The notes: generated by a model not told the origin, from the letters alone. A DNA stretch of 64,000 bases from Prado023 sp963818445 (GCA_963818445.1 CAWFSG010000014.1:16045-80044), one strand, 5' to 3'. Shown: positions 54,909-64,000, numbered from the stretch's first letter. Numbers and translations are program-made.

Positions 54909-56945
54909 TCAGCCCGACGATCCTGAGGATCCGATCCAGGCGAACAGTCCGGAGATGTCCCCGCGGGCCAGCTTCGCGGTGGACTCGTCGTCCATGTCCA
55001 CGGACTTCGGGTCCACGCCCCACTTCTGCAGCTGGCCGACCACCGAGGCGCGCGCTGAGGCGAACTTGTTGGCGACCATCCGCCGGGCTGCCCACTCGCG
55101 CTCCCGGGCGCGCAGGGCCGCCTCGATCCGCTCGACCTGCTCGGGACTCGCCGGAAGGCCGTACGTGTGCCGGATCGCGTCGCACAGCTCGATCCGGTAG
55201 TCGTGGCCGAGGCGGACGAACTCGCCGGGCTTGGAGTTCATCCCGTTCTTGAGGTCGACCAGCGTGATGACGAACGTCGTGATGGGTCGGAACGAGGTCT
55301 CGCGGGGCACAGTGGGAGGTCGTGTGTCCGGCGGGCCCATCCACCACGGTGCGCGCACGACGGCGTCGTAGGAGAACTTGTTGATCGGGTCGTCGTGATG
55401 GATCACCTGAACATGGCGTACTGACGGGGCCAAGGAGGGGATCTCGTCGGCCTGGGCCACCATGCCCAGGATCCCACCGGGGTCGACGGCGCCAGGATCC
55501 GCGAACCACCTGTCCCACAGCGTGGTCCGGAACGGCGTGCCCAGGTACAGCCCCCGATCCAGGCCGAGCTCGTCGAAGTAGCGAGTCCCGTCGGCCGCCA
55601 CGTCCAGGGCCACCTGGGCGCCCAGGCTCTCCCCGAACTGCAGCAGGCGGGGTCGGGAGCCCTCCGGCATCGCCGCGATGCGGTCACGGATCCCCGCCAG
55701 GATCAGCGTCTGCATCCGGACTCCGGCGTCGGTCCGGTTCAGGGCCAGGGCGCTGGGCACGAGTGCGTACTGCGGCACCACGATCGCGCAGTCGCCGCGG
55801 GTCAGGTACTCCAGCGCCTCGGCGAACGAGTAGTTCACGTAGCCGACGCCGGTGGGGGCCGCGACGACGATCACCGACTTCTCGTAGGCGCCCAGGGCGT
55901 CGAGCTCGGAGAGGGCCAGGTCCGCCCGGGCCTCAGGGGTCCGCGCACTCTCGAACCCGGCAACGGCCCGGATCGGGTCGACGGCCGGCTCACCCATGAG
56001 CTCGGCGATCTCGTCGGCGCCCAGCGTCATCAGGACGAACCGCCGGCCCTCTTTGCCGATGTCATCGAACGCGATGAGACTCGCCGGGCCGGCGGTCACC
56101 GACCGGCTGGTCGGCGGGTCCGGGTAGGCCGCCTCCACCACGTCGTCGGCGTGCTGGATCCGTCGGCGCAGGCGGTCCAGTGCGGCGATCCCGGCCGGGA
56201 CCATGAGGGCGGCGGCGATCGAGTGGCCGACGAGCGGGGTCACCCGGTTGTCACTGCGGCCCAGGGCGCGGCTTACCAGCGCGGTCGAGCCCTCGGCCAG
56301 GGCGTACTCCGTACCGGCGAGGACCATCAGGCCAGCCCCGACTGATCCGCCGAGCGCCGCCGACCGGGCGATCCCCACAGCGGTCGTGGGTCGCTCGATC
56401 TGATGACGGTCCCCGGTCTCGCCGACGGCCAGCGCGTACCGGTCGCGGGCATTGACCCGGATCGCTGAGATGGTGCCGCCGATTGCGGCCGCCGTGGCCA
56501 TCCCGAGTGCCGGGCCGGCGGGACCGATCAGGCGGCGCGTGGCCTTGTCGGAGGTGATCACCAGCGCGGCTGCCGCGGCCCCACCGCCGAGCAGGCGGGC
56601 CGCGGAGTTCGCGGCAGCGACCGGCAGCGGGGTGGCGCTCGTGTTGGGCAGGAGTCGGGCACCGGCGAATCCGACGCCGGCCACGATCGCCGCGGCGATG
56701 AGCGTGGTGTTCTCCGGATCCCCGGTGCCACGGGACGTGGCCACCACCTCGGCAGTTGCCTCCACCGCCGACACCGCCAGGGTGCCGATCCCCAGGCCGA
56801 TGGCGGCCGTCACCCCGGTGGCCATCGCCTGATCCGTGGTCGTGCGCGGCAGCAGTCCCCGGGCGAACGTGTTGGAGGTGACCGCAGCAGCGGCTGTGAC
56901 GCCCGTGCGCAGCGCCAGGTACCGCCGTCCGGATCGAGGGGCCAT
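54909..56945 (-). CDS. alpha/beta hydrolase of the Abhydrolase_9 family, membrane-bound
   Basis: The 678-residue protein has an N-terminal half with six or more hydrophobic, Ala/Gly-rich segments (to about residue 240). The C-terminal half is an Abhydrolase_9 catalytic domain: SVIVVAAPTGVGYVNYSFAE and the nucleophile elbow LLQFGESLGAQVALDVAADG, with GES replacing the usual GxS context. VRHVQVIHHDDPINKF holds a likely catalytic His or Asp. The family is actinobacterial and its substrates are unknown. It lies directly upstream of the lipid cluster on the same strand, 282 bases apart, so it may be functionally linked, for example in product release or transfer, but that is speculation. Confidence 0.75.
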   Translation of the reverse strand: MAPRSGRRYLALRTGVTAAAAVTSNTFARGLLPRTTTDQAMATGVTAAIGLGIGTLAVSAVEATAEVVATSRGTGDPENTTLIAAAIVAGVGFAGARLLPNTSATPLPVAAANSAARLLGGGAAAAALVITSDKATRRLIGPAGPALGMATAAAIGGTISAIRVNARDRYALAVGETGDRHQIERPTTAVGIARSAALGGSVGAGLMVLAGTEYALAEGSTALVSRALGRSDNRVTPLVGHSIAAALMVPAGIAALDRLRRRIQHADDVVEAAYPDPPTSRSVTAGPASLIAFDDIGKEGRRFVLMTLGADEIAELMGEPAVDPIRAVAGFESARTPEARADLALSELDALGAYEKSVIVVAAPTGVGYVNYSFAEALEYLTRGDCAIVVPQYALVPSALALNRTDAGVRMQTLILAGIRDRIAAMPEGSRPRLLQFGESLGAQVALDVAADGTRYFDELGLDRGLYLGTPFRTTLWDRWFADPGAVDPGGILGMVAQADEIPSLAPSVRHVQVIHHDDPINKFSYDAVVRAPWWMGPPDTRPPTVPRETSFRPITTFVITLVDLKNGMNSKPGEFVRLGHDYRIELCDAIRHTYGLPASPEQVERIEAALRAREREWAARRMVANKFASARASVVGQLQKWGVDPKSVDMDDESTAKLARGDISGLFAWIGSSGSSG

Positions 56946-57003
56946 GGGGGCAGTCTGCCGGAACGGTGGACCGCCTGTGGCGATCGGGACCGCGCGGTCG
57001 GCG

Positions 57004-57516
57004 TCAGTCTCCGACGGGGTCCTCGGCGTGGCGCCGGGTCAGGACGCGGGCCTGCACCGACAGGATCCAGCCGACGAGGTCCTTGTCGATCATCGACTGG
57101 ACCTTTCCCGCGAGCGGGAAGGGCAGGGACGCCTTCGTGCTCGTCGAGGTGGCCAGGGTCGAGCCACCATCGCCGACCAGCAGCTGCGAGGTCCCCATCG
57201 AGGTGGCCCGGGGTGAGCCGAGCAGGTGCACCTCGAGGGTCCCGTCCGCGCCCTCGTCGGCCAGGGGTCCCCATTCCTGGGCCCAGGAGAGACGGACCTC
57301 GCCGGGCAGGAGCTTCTGGGCCAGGTCGGGAATGCCTGGCTTGGACGTGGAGAACCGCCACTCCATCGTGGCCACAGCGCGCTCGCCGGAGGCGTCGCAG
57401 GTCAGTGAGTCGACCTCGACGCCCACCTCGGTGGCGAACGCGCGCAGGAAGTCCTCGCTGATCAGGTCGGCGTGCACGATCGAGGGCGCGACTGTCAGGT
57501 CGAAGCTGTGTTCCAC
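57004..57516 (-). CDS. DUF2505 family protein
   Basis: GTG 57516 begins VEHSFDLTVAPSIVHADLIS; 170 residues. The layout, including VDSLTCDASGERAVATMEWR and FPLAGKVQSMIDKDLVGWIL, fits the actinobacterial DUF2505 family with a START-like lipid-binding fold. It is divergent from the MaoC-like gene. Function unknown; the fold suggests binding of a hydrophobic ligand. Confidence 0.75.
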   Translation of the reverse strand: MEHSFDLTVAPSIVHADLISEDFLRAFATEVGVEVDSLTCDASGERAVATMEWRFSTSKPGIPDLAQKLLPGEVRLSWAQEWGPLADEGADGTLEVHLLGSPRATSMGTSQLLVGDGGSTLATSTSTKASLPFPLAGKVQSMIDKDLVGWILSVQARVLTRRHAEDPVGD

Positions 57517-57642
57517 GCGGCCATTGTGCCGCGTCCGGCGACGTGCTGCCGAAGTGCCACCGGATTCGGGGGTGCATGGGCGTCTGTGGCGGGCTAGCGT
57601 CAGGCGGCAAGGCAGCCCGCCACCAGCCCGGAAGGGGCCGCG

Positions 57643-58533
57643 ATGACGCCCTCTGACCAGACCCCACGCACCGACCTGCCCCGCTACCCGGTCAGCCTGG
57701 TGCGTGCCGTCGCGCCCTGGAAACGGTCGGCGAATGCGACCACAGTGCTGCCCGAGACGCAGACGGTGGTCACCGGCTGGCGCCCAGATCGCGAGAAGCT
57801 CGCCGCGTACCGCTCGCTGGTCGGCTCCGGTGCGGAGATCCCGATCGCCTTCCCGCAGCTGCCGATCATGGCGCTGCACATCGACCTGCTCTCGCAGTGG
57901 TCGTTCCCGGTGCGGGCGCTGGGGCTGGTCCATCAGGGCACCGTCATCGAGGTGCTCGACGAGTTGCCGGTCACCGGACCGTGGGACGTGCGAGCCGCGG
58001 TGTCCGACGGCCGGCACGTGCGTGCCGGGCTGGAGTTCGACGTCTCCGGGGAGGTGAGCGTGGGCGGCTCGCCCTGCTGGCGCTCCACCTCGATCTACCT
58101 GTCCCGCAGCCGTTCGGCCAGCGGCGCCGAGGAGTCAGCGGTTCCGCGCCCGGAGTCCTCGGGGGTCTGGGCGGCCGAGGTTCCGATCCCGGTGGCGGAG
58201 GGCACCGGGCGGGCCTTCGGCCGGGTGACCGGCGACATCAATCCCATCCACATGCACGCACTGCCGGCCAGGGCCTTCGGGTTCCCGAGGGCGATCGCCC
58301 ACGGGTGGTGGACCACCGGACGGGCGACGGCGCAGCTCGGCATCGATGAGGCCGTGCCCGGACGCCGACTGGAGATCGCCTTCAAGCGGCCGATCGTGCT
58401 GCCGTCCACGCCGATCCTGTGCTCCCGCCCCGGGGCCACCGGCGGGGTCGAGTTCGCCCTGTTCCCGATCTCGCCGGTCGAGGGCGGCGAGGAGCCCGTG
58501 CGTGCGCTCGTGTCGGGGGTTGTCACCGGCTGA
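57643..58533 (+). CDS. MaoC-like hydratase/dehydratase family protein
   Basis: The 296-residue protein carries two hot-dog halves. The C-terminal half has RVTGDINPIHMHALPARAFG followed by FPRAIAHGWWTTGRA, where the Asp-x-Asn-Pro-x-His pair is the hydratase 2 motif. The N-terminal half is a degenerate hot-dog, as in mycobacterial HtdX-type proteins. Such enzymes add or remove water at enoyl-CoA or enoyl-ACP. It is 3 kb upstream of the lipid cluster and on the opposite strand, so a link is possible but unproven. ATG 57643 follows GAAGGGG. Confidence 0.8.
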   Translation: MTPSDQTPRTDLPRYPVSLVRAVAPWKRSANATTVLPETQTVVTGWRPDREKLAAYRSLVGSGAEIPIAFPQLPIMALHIDLLSQWSFPVRALGLVHQGTVIEVLDELPVTGPWDVRAAVSDGRHVRAGLEFDVSGEVSVGGSPCWRSTSIYLSRSRSASGAEESAVPRPESSGVWAAEVPIPVAEGTGRAFGRVTGDINPIHMHALPARAFGFPRAIAHGWWTTGRATAQLGIDEAVPGRRLEIAFKRPIVLPSTPILCSRPGATGGVEFALFPISPVEGGEEPVRALVSGVVTG

Positions 58534-58637
58534 GCGCCCCGGGTGGCGCGCGTGTCGACCGCACGAACCTGAACGCCCGGGAGGGCAGAATCACGGGTGT
58601 GCGCGCCGCTGCGGGACCTCCCCGGGAACCGGGTCCC

Positions 58638-59384
58638 ATGGGGCGGCGTGACCCAGCCCTGGAGGCGGTCCAACGGGCGGCGGTGGCTGCCCGACTCGGT
58701 GCCCTGACACCGGGCGCCATGGAGGCGATCCGGTCGTGCCGGGGCCAGGAGTTCCAGCGGCTCGAGTTCATCGGGGACTCGATCCTCGAGGTGGTCCTGC
58801 ACGCCCACTCGGTGATGGCCGGTCCTGGCTGCCCGTACTGTGCGGGGCGCGCGGACACATTCACGACCGATGCCCACCTCGGGGAGCTCGCCCGCGAGAT
58901 CGACCTCGGTGACTGGCTGGAGTGGAGCCCGTCGCCGCACCGGATGGCCGACATGGTCGAGGCGTGCGTGGGCGCCACGTGGGTCAGTGGCCGGTGGCCG
59001 CAGGTCGTGACCTTCGTCGCCGCCGAGCTGCATCCCCTCGGCGCGGACGAGCAGCGTCGGCTGCTGCATGGTGGGGCCTCGGTGCACCCCGAGGCCCCGG
59101 CGAGAGCCCGCGAGATCCTGGGTGCGGCGATCCTCGAGGCCGCGGCCTCGACGGCGGCCTACCGGCTGCATCCCGAGGCCGATGAGGGCGGCCTGTCCAA
59201 GGTCAAGGCCCGCATGCTGTCCAGCGAGCACGTCCTGGGGCGCTGCCGGGACTCGCGGTGGGTGCACCGCAGCCTGCGCACCCGGCGCTTCGACCGTGAC
59301 GACGTGGAGCGCCAGCTGGCCACGAATCTGCTCTCCCACGGGCTGGCGTCAGCCATCACGATCGCGTGGCCGCTGACGACCTGA
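58638..59384 (+). CDS. ribonuclease III domain-like protein
   Basis: ATG 58638 (MGRRDPALEAVQRAAVAARL) gives 248 residues; earlier in-frame GTG starts are possible. QEFQRLEFIGDSILEVVLHA matches the RNase III signature ERLEFLGDSVL, with the acidic catalytic residues Glu and Asp in place. VEACVGATWVSGRW resembles the later EAxxGAxY motif. A second stretch, LSKVKARMLSSEHVLGRCRD, looks like another partial RNase III repeat. No double-stranded RNA-binding domain is present. It is not the standard rnc product and its substrate is unknown. Confidence 0.68.
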   Translation: MGRRDPALEAVQRAAVAARLGALTPGAMEAIRSCRGQEFQRLEFIGDSILEVVLHAHSVMAGPGCPYCAGRADTFTTDAHLGELAREIDLGDWLEWSPSPHRMADMVEACVGATWVSGRWPQVVTFVAAELHPLGADEQRRLLHGGASVHPEAPARAREILGAAILEAAASTAAYRLHPEADEGGLSKVKARMLSSEHVLGRCRDSRWVHRSLRTRRFDRDDVERQLATNLLSHGLASAITIAWPLTT

Positions 59385-59487
59385 ACGGCCTTGTCCACAG
59401 ATGCGCCCCGGTGGTCTGGTGCACGGGGCCGAGGTCGGGCAGTGTGCGGGCTGCGGCGCCGGGGGGCGTCGATCGATCGGGGGAGTG

Positions 59488-60031
59488 ATGAACGAGACGA
59501 TGATGACCGTGTCGGGCAACCTGGTGTCCGACGTCGACTTCCGGGTCACCACCCGGGGTGATGCCCTGGCGAGGTTCCGCGTGGCCTGCACCATCAAGCG
59601 CTATGACCGCGCCAGCGGCCAGTGGCTCGACGGTGACACCACGTACTGGAATGTGACGGCCTGGCGGCGGGCTGCGGAGAACGCCGCGCAAGTCGCTTGC
59701 CAAGGGCCACCCGGTGGTGGTGCACGGCAAGGTCCGCCAGCGCACCGTCGACCGTGAGGTCGCGGGGGCGCCCGGAACCACGATGGCCGTGACCTTCACC
59801 GACCTCGAGGCCGTGAGCTTCGGGCTTGACCTCACCCGATGCCGGGCGCTGTACCAACGTGCCCCGATCGGGCCGCAGACCGGGCGGGTCGAGGGGGAGT
59901 CGCCGGTCGGCCACGGTGACGCGGGTCAGGGTCAGCAGGGTGTCGGGGAGGGAGCTGGGGTCGCGGTCGAAGTCGTCGCAGATCCGGTGGGATCAGCCGC
60001 GCCCGACGCGCCGCGGATCGACGCCGCCTGA
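59488..60031 (+). CDS. ssb: single-stranded DNA-binding protein; frameshifted
   Basis: ATG 59488 follows GGGGGAG. The OB fold reads MNETMMTVSGNLVSDVDFRV, DALARFRVACTIKRYDRASG and DTTYWNVTAWRRAAENAA. A surplus base near 59689 breaks the frame; removing it gives KSLAKGHPVVVHGKVRQRTV followed by FTDLEAVSFGLDLTRCRALY. The repaired protein has about 180 residues with an acidic/Gly-rich tail. The tail lacks the DDDIPF tip of the main SSB, so it may be the second, SsbB-like, protein of Actinobacteria. Confidence 0.78.
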
Positions 60032-60126
60032 GCCTGTCCCCGGGGGTCGGTGGGCGTCGGTGCGGGGGTCGGGCCCGCCGTTCTCGGGTTACTGGGCATG
60101 ACCGTGCGGCCGATACCCTTGCCCCC

Positions 60127-61824
60127 ATGGCTGAGTACATCTACACACTTCGCAAGGCCCGCAAGGCCTTCGGCGACAAGGTCGTCCTCGACGATGTCAC
60201 GCTGTCCTTCCTGCCCGGGGCCAAGATCGGCGTCGTCGGGCCGAACGGCGCGGGCAAGTCGAGCCTGATCAAGATCATGGCCGGCCTGGACCAGGTGTCC
60301 AACGGGGAGGCGGACCTCAGCTCGGGCTACACCGTGGGCATCCTGTCCCAGGAGCCGGTGCTCGACGAGACCAAGGACGTCCTGGGCAACGTCGAGGAGG
60401 GGGTGGCCGAGACCAAGGCGCTGCTCGACCGGTACAACGAGATCTCCGAGCTGATGGCCGATCCGGACGCCGACTTCGATGCGCTCATGTCCGAGATGGG
60501 GGTCCTCCAGGAGAAGATCGACCACCTCGGGGCGTGGGACCTCGACGCGCAGCTCGAGCAGGCGATGGACGCCCTGAACTGCCCGCCGCCGGACGCCGAC
60601 GTGTCGGTCCTGTCCGGTGGGGAGCGCCGACGCGTGGCGTTGTGCACGCTGCTGCTCCAGCAGCCGGACCTGCTGCTCCTGGATGAGCCGACCAACCACC
60701 TCGATGCCGAGAGCGTCCAATGGCTGGAGCAGCACCTGGAGAAGTACCCCGGCACCATCGTGGCCATCACCCACGACCGGTACTTCCTGGAGAACGTGGC
60801 GCAGTGGATCCTCGAGCTCGACCGTGGCCGCGCCTACCCGTACGAGGGCAACTACTCGACCTACCTCGACGCGAAGGCCACCCGCCTGAAGGTGGAGGGC
60901 GCCAAGGACGCCAAGCTGCGCAAGCGCCTGACTGACGAGCTCGAGTGGGTGCGCTCCAACGCCAAGGCCCGCCAGACCAAGAGCCGCGCCCGGTTGGGTC
61001 GCTACGAGGAGATGGCCACGGAGGCGGAGAAGACGCGCAAGCTGGACTTCGAGGAGATCCAGATCCCGCCGGGTCCGCGCCTGGGCTCGCTGGTCGTGGA
61101 GGCCTCGGGGTTGACCAAGGCCTTCGACGATCGCCTGCTCATCGACAATCTGAGCTTCACGATGCCGCGCAACGGCATCGTGGGCATCATCGGACCCAAC
61201 GGTGTGGGCAAGACCACCCTGTTCAAGATGATCGTGGCGGCGGCCGACGAGGACACCTCCGACAAGGCCGCCCTCCCGACGTCCGGGGAGATCCGGGTCG
61301 GCGACACGGTGAAGCTGTCCTACGTCGACCAGAGCCGTGCCGGACTGGACCCCACCAAGAACGTGTGGGAGGTCGTCTCCGACGGCCTGGACTGGATCAA
61401 GGTCGGCAACGTCGAGATGCCCTCGCGCGCCTACGTCGGGGCGTTCGGCTTCAAGGGCCCGGATCAGCAGAAGCCGTCCAAGGTCCTGTCCGGTGGCGAG
61501 CGCAACCGCCTGAACCTGGCGTTGACGCTCAAGCAGGGTGGCAACGTGATCCTGCTCGACGAGCCCACCAACGACCTCGATGTCGAGACCCTGGGCTCGC
61601 TGGAGAACGCCCTGCTGGAGTTCCCGGGGTGTGCGGTGATCACCTCGCACGACCGCTGGTTCCTCGACCGCGTGGCCACCCACATCCTGGCCTACGAGGG
61701 TGACTCCCAGTGGTTCTGGTTCGAGGGCAACTTCGAGTCCTACGAGAAGAACAAGATCGCCCGCCTCGGCCCTGAAGCCGCCCGCCCCCACCGCGCCACC
61801 TACCGCAAGCTCACCCGCGGGTAG
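60127..61824 (+). CDS. ettA: energy-dependent translational throttle protein EttA (ABC-F)
   Basis: A 565-residue soluble ABC-F protein with two nucleotide-binding domains. Walker A motifs are GVVGPNGAGKSSLIK (about 39) and GIIGPNGVGKTTLFK (about 358). Signatures are VSVLSGGERRRVALCTLL and KVLSGGERNRLNLALTLK, and Walker B motifs are LLLLDEPTNHLD and VILLDEPTNDLD. The arm and linker lie between (about 120-150 and 245-330). EttA binds the ribosomal E site and regulates entry into elongation according to ATP level. Start ATG 60127 is at the first conserved residues. Confidence 0.95.
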   Translation: MAEYIYTLRKARKAFGDKVVLDDVTLSFLPGAKIGVVGPNGAGKSSLIKIMAGLDQVSNGEADLSSGYTVGILSQEPVLDETKDVLGNVEEGVAETKALLDRYNEISELMADPDADFDALMSEMGVLQEKIDHLGAWDLDAQLEQAMDALNCPPPDADVSVLSGGERRRVALCTLLLQQPDLLLLDEPTNHLDAESVQWLEQHLEKYPGTIVAITHDRYFLENVAQWILELDRGRAYPYEGNYSTYLDAKATRLKVEGAKDAKLRKRLTDELEWVRSNAKARQTKSRARLGRYEEMATEAEKTRKLDFEEIQIPPGPRLGSLVVEASGLTKAFDDRLLIDNLSFTMPRNGIVGIIGPNGVGKTTLFKMIVAAADEDTSDKAALPTSGEIRVGDTVKLSYVDQSRAGLDPTKNVWEVVSDGLDWIKVGNVEMPSRAYVGAFGFKGPDQQKPSKVLSGGERNRLNLALTLKQGGNVILLDEPTNDLDVETLGSLENALLEFPGCAVITSHDRWFLDRVATHILAYEGDSQWFWFEGNFESYEKNKIARLGPEAARPHRATYRKLTRG

Positions 61825-61841
61825 CGGAGCCGCACCCGCGG
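61815..61841. terminator. hairpin between convergent genes
   Basis: CCGCGGGT (61815-61822) and ACCCGCGG (61834-61841) form an 8-base stem around an 11-base loop. It overlaps the ettA stop and sits 32 bases from the end of the convergent FAD oxidase gene, so it may stop transcription from either side. Confidence 0.5.
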
Positions 61842-61872
61842 CTGTCGGTCGGCGCCCTGCGGGGTGGCCGCC

Positions 61873-63263
61873 TCATCCCAGCGGGTGGTTGCCGCGGATG
61901 ACGTGGTCGGGGTCAACTAGCCGCTTGACGGCACGAAGGCGAGACAGCGTCTCGTGGTCGTGGACCGCGGACAGGTCGGAGTCCGGACCGAGGAAGGTCA
62001 GCGGAATCCGGGCGGTGGCCGAGGGCCCACACGCCGCAGCCACCCCGCGCAGCGATGCCCGGATCGGCTCGACGAGTTCGGGTGCGGCAGCAACGCCGAA
62101 GGTGAACACGACGTACTCGGCCCCGACGTGGGCAAGGGCGCCGGACAGGCTCCCCTGGAACGGCCAGGGCGCCGCCCACGTGGCGCACCTGCAGGACAGT
62201 CAGCGCCGTCCGCGTCCGGTCGCCGCCGACGTCGACGAGGCGCTCGATGGTCGTCTCGTCCAGGCTGCGCAGGACTCCGCCCCATTCGATGAAGGGCATC
62301 GGTGCGGTCGGTTCGGCCGCCACCTCCCCGAGCCGGCCGATCGCGACAGGGCCGAACGAGTCGCTGAGCAGCGTGCCGGCTTCGCGCAGGGGAGCGATGA
62401 GGTCGGCCCCCTCGTCGGCGTCCCCCAGCCAGGTGACGTCGACGGTCGCGAACGAGTTGCCCCGCAGGAGCTCAGGAAGGTCGGGCATAGGGGGGAAGTG
62501 CATGAGGGAGGCCCAGCAGGTCAAGCCATCGGGCGCGCAGCTCGTGACCTCGGCGAACGCCTCCAGCACGCTGGCGGCCTGCGTGATCGGGAACATCAGC
62601 TTCCCACCGTGCAGCTCGGGCTCGGGGTGCAGCTGCGATCTACACCGACGTGACGATGCCGAACTCGCCCCCGCCGCCACGCAGCGCCCACATCAGGTCG
62701 GGGTCGGATGCGTCGTCGACCCACCGAAGGGTGCCGTCACCACCGACGATGTGTGCTGCCCGCAGGCTCCGGGAGCCGATTCCGTAGCGTCGCCCGAACC
62801 ATGACAGCCCGCCACCGAGCAGGTACCCGACGACGGACACATCCGGGTTGCTGCCGGCCATCGCGATCAGGCCGGTTCCATCCAGCGCAGCCAGGAGCTG
62901 ACCCCATTTGACCCCCGCCCCCACGCGCGCGATCCCGGCCGCTCGATCGACGACAACCTCGTTGAGCGCGCCGGTCCGCAGCAGGACGGTGGCGTCGAGG
63001 GCCTCCGTCGCGCCATGCCCACCGGGCTGGGCGCTGACGACGAAGCCCTGCTCCCGAGCCAGGCGGACCACGCTGACGACATCCTGCTCATCGGCGACGT
63101 GGACCACGGCTGCGGGCCGCTGGGGGACGGCGACGTTCCACGGGCGGGAGGCCTCCTCGAAGCCATCGTCGCCGGGCAGCAGCACCCGTCCTCGCACAGC
63201 GTCGCGCAGGGTCGACAGGTCGGGTGTGGCGGTGCCCGTCCTCGGGTCCGTCGTCTGGGTCAT
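61873..63263 (-). CDS. FAD-binding (PCMH-type) oxidoreductase with BBE domain; frameshifted
   Basis: ATG 63263 follows AGGAGA. The FAD domain reads VRLAREQGFVVSAQPGGHGA, with the conserved His of QPGGHGA that often binds FAD covalently, and SVVGYLLGGGLSWFGRRYGI. After GGGGEFGIVTSV (near 62645) it continues in another frame with FPITQAASVLEAFAEVTSCA and again changes near 62150. The last part ends RLVDPDHVIRGNHPLG, which is the berberine-bridge-like (BBE) C-terminus. Repaired length is about 460 residues. Such enzymes oxidise sugars, alcohols or alkaloids; the substrate is unknown. Confidence 0.8.
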
Positions 63264-63402
63264 CGGGTTCTCCTGGGCCGGGTGGACGTCCTCGCCCACG
63301 GGTGGGCGCGAGGAAGTCGTACCCGTCGGTGGTTGGCCCATACCCGGGGTGGCGGACTGCCGGGAGCGTGTGCCGGCCCGGCAGCGCCTGCCCGGGTGGT
63401 CG

Positions 63403-64000
63403 CTAGCGGGTCGCCGTCTCCAGCAGGAAGAGGAAGCTGGCGTAGTCGTGGCCGATCGCCCTGGTCATGCCCAGTTCGCAGGTGCGGTTGGAGCACAGGT
63501 AGGCGTCGAACTCCTGGCCCGCGAGTTCGGCGGCCTGTTCGGCGCCGGCGCCGTCGGCCAGCTCCGGGTGCAGCATGCCGCGGTCGCCGGCGAACCCGCA
63601 GCACGTGCCGTACACGGGCACGGTGACCTCCTCGGCCAACGCTCCGGCGACGTCGGCCAGCGCCCCGCCCAGGCCCAGGTGCGTCCCCGCGCAGGTGGCG
63701 TGGATGACCGCCGAGCCCACCTTCTGGCGGACCTCGAGCCGGGGGAGCAGCTCCTCGCCGGCCCACTGGATCGAGTCGAGGATCCGCAGCGCGCGGTGCT
63801 GGGCGACGGCCGGACCCTCGAGGTAGGGCTCCACCTCGTGCACCAGGCCGAACGTGCAGGAGGTGGCGTCCACCACGACCGGCAGCCGGCCCCCGTCGGT
63901 CCAGCGCCACAGGTGCTCGACCACGGCGTTGGCCATGTACCGGTTCCCGCGGTCATAGCCCTTGGAGTGCCACACGGTTCCGCAGCACAGCCCGGCCACG
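63403..64000 (-). CDS. C-terminus of FAD/Fe-S D-lactate dehydrogenase-type protein; partial
   Basis: The frame runs off the right edge; only the last 200 or so residues are seen. MAGLCCGTVWHSKGYDRGNR and VPVYGTCCGFAGDRGMLHPE are the two CCG-domain cysteine motifs, and YLCSNRTCELGMTRAIGHDY is the typical end. These are features of the D-lactate dehydrogenase that combines an FAD oxidase with Fe-S and CCG domains (about 930 residues). The remainder, including the FAD and 4Fe-4S parts, must lie beyond 64000. Confidence 0.8.
   Translation of the reverse strand, partial: VAGLCCGTVWHSKGYDRGNRYMANAVVEHLWRWTDGGRLPVVVDATSCTFGLVHEVEPYLEGPAVAQHRALRILDSIQWAGEELLPRLEVRQKVGSAVIHATCAGTHLGLGGALADVAGALAEEVTVPVYGTCCGFAGDRGMLHPELADGAGAEQAAELAGQEFDAYLCSNRTCELGMTRAIGHDYASFLFLLETATR

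Noticed and set aside
1..64000. CRISPR arrays, tRNA or rRNA genes, insertion sequences, prophage
   Set aside because: No regularly spaced short repeats, no tRNA-like cloverleaf or rRNA core, and no transposase, integrase or phage structural gene was recognised.

Overview
The window is high-GC DNA with dense, short-spaced genes, frequent GTG starts and ATGA/GTGA overlaps. Its gene families (RegX3-like regulator, LmeA/DUF2993, DUF2505, MpaB-type oxygenase, PopT/DUF368, EttA, Abhydrolase_9, D-lactate dehydrogenase with CCG domains) point to an Actinomycetota chromosome. I cannot name the genus. No rRNA, tRNA, CRISPR array, IS element or phage module was seen.

Layout. 1-9.8 kb: end of a PEP-utilising enzyme, a PlsY-like acyltransferase, an ABC exporter pair, an alpha/beta hydrolase, a SulP transporter, a RegX3-like regulator under a three-unit PHO-box-like repeat, a receiver-only protein and a LOG protein. 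9.8-23.9 kb: CorA, small membrane and lipoproteins, a PEP-mutase family protein, a serine hydrolase, LmeA, two SDRs, an MpaB-type oxygenase, a P1 peptidase, PopT and a type II NADH dehydrogenase. 24-28.4 kb: a second, nearly identical SulP, a transglutaminase-like protein and a basic protein. 28.5-34 kb: a sucrose locus (GH32, ROK fructokinase, PTS EIIBC) with a divergent LacI regulator and LacI-type operators. 34-36.4 kb: small membrane proteins and a cytoplasmic alpha-amylase.

The centrepiece is 36.5-54.9 kb, a PUFA-synthase-like secondary lipid cluster. Reading on the minus strand it holds a PfaD-type enoyl reductase, an acyl-CoA dehydrogenase, a roughly 3,050-residue megasynthase (KS-AT-KS-five ACPs-KR-DH) and a eukaryote-type fused acyl-CoA carboxylase whose biotin carboxylase part is truncated and degenerate. 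A Sfp-type phosphopantetheinyl transferase lies convergent at its end. All five carrier domains have Thr where Ser normally carries the phosphopantetheine. A Crp-type palindrome and a second palindrome sit upstream. The likely logic is that the carboxylase makes the extender, the transferase primes the carriers, the synthase elongates and partly reduces, and the PfaD-like and dehydrogenase enzymes set the double-bond pattern. No thioesterase is visible.

54.9-64 kb: Abhydrolase_9, DUF2505, a MaoC-like hydratase, an RNase III-like protein, SSB, EttA, an FAD oxidase with BBE domain, and the C-terminus of a FAD/Fe-S D-lactate dehydrogenase running off the window.

At least twenty apparent single-base frameshifts interrupt conserved genes, including ssb, mostly as +1 insertions in short G/C runs. 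I read them as sequence errors rather than gene decay and annotate each affected gene over its full span.
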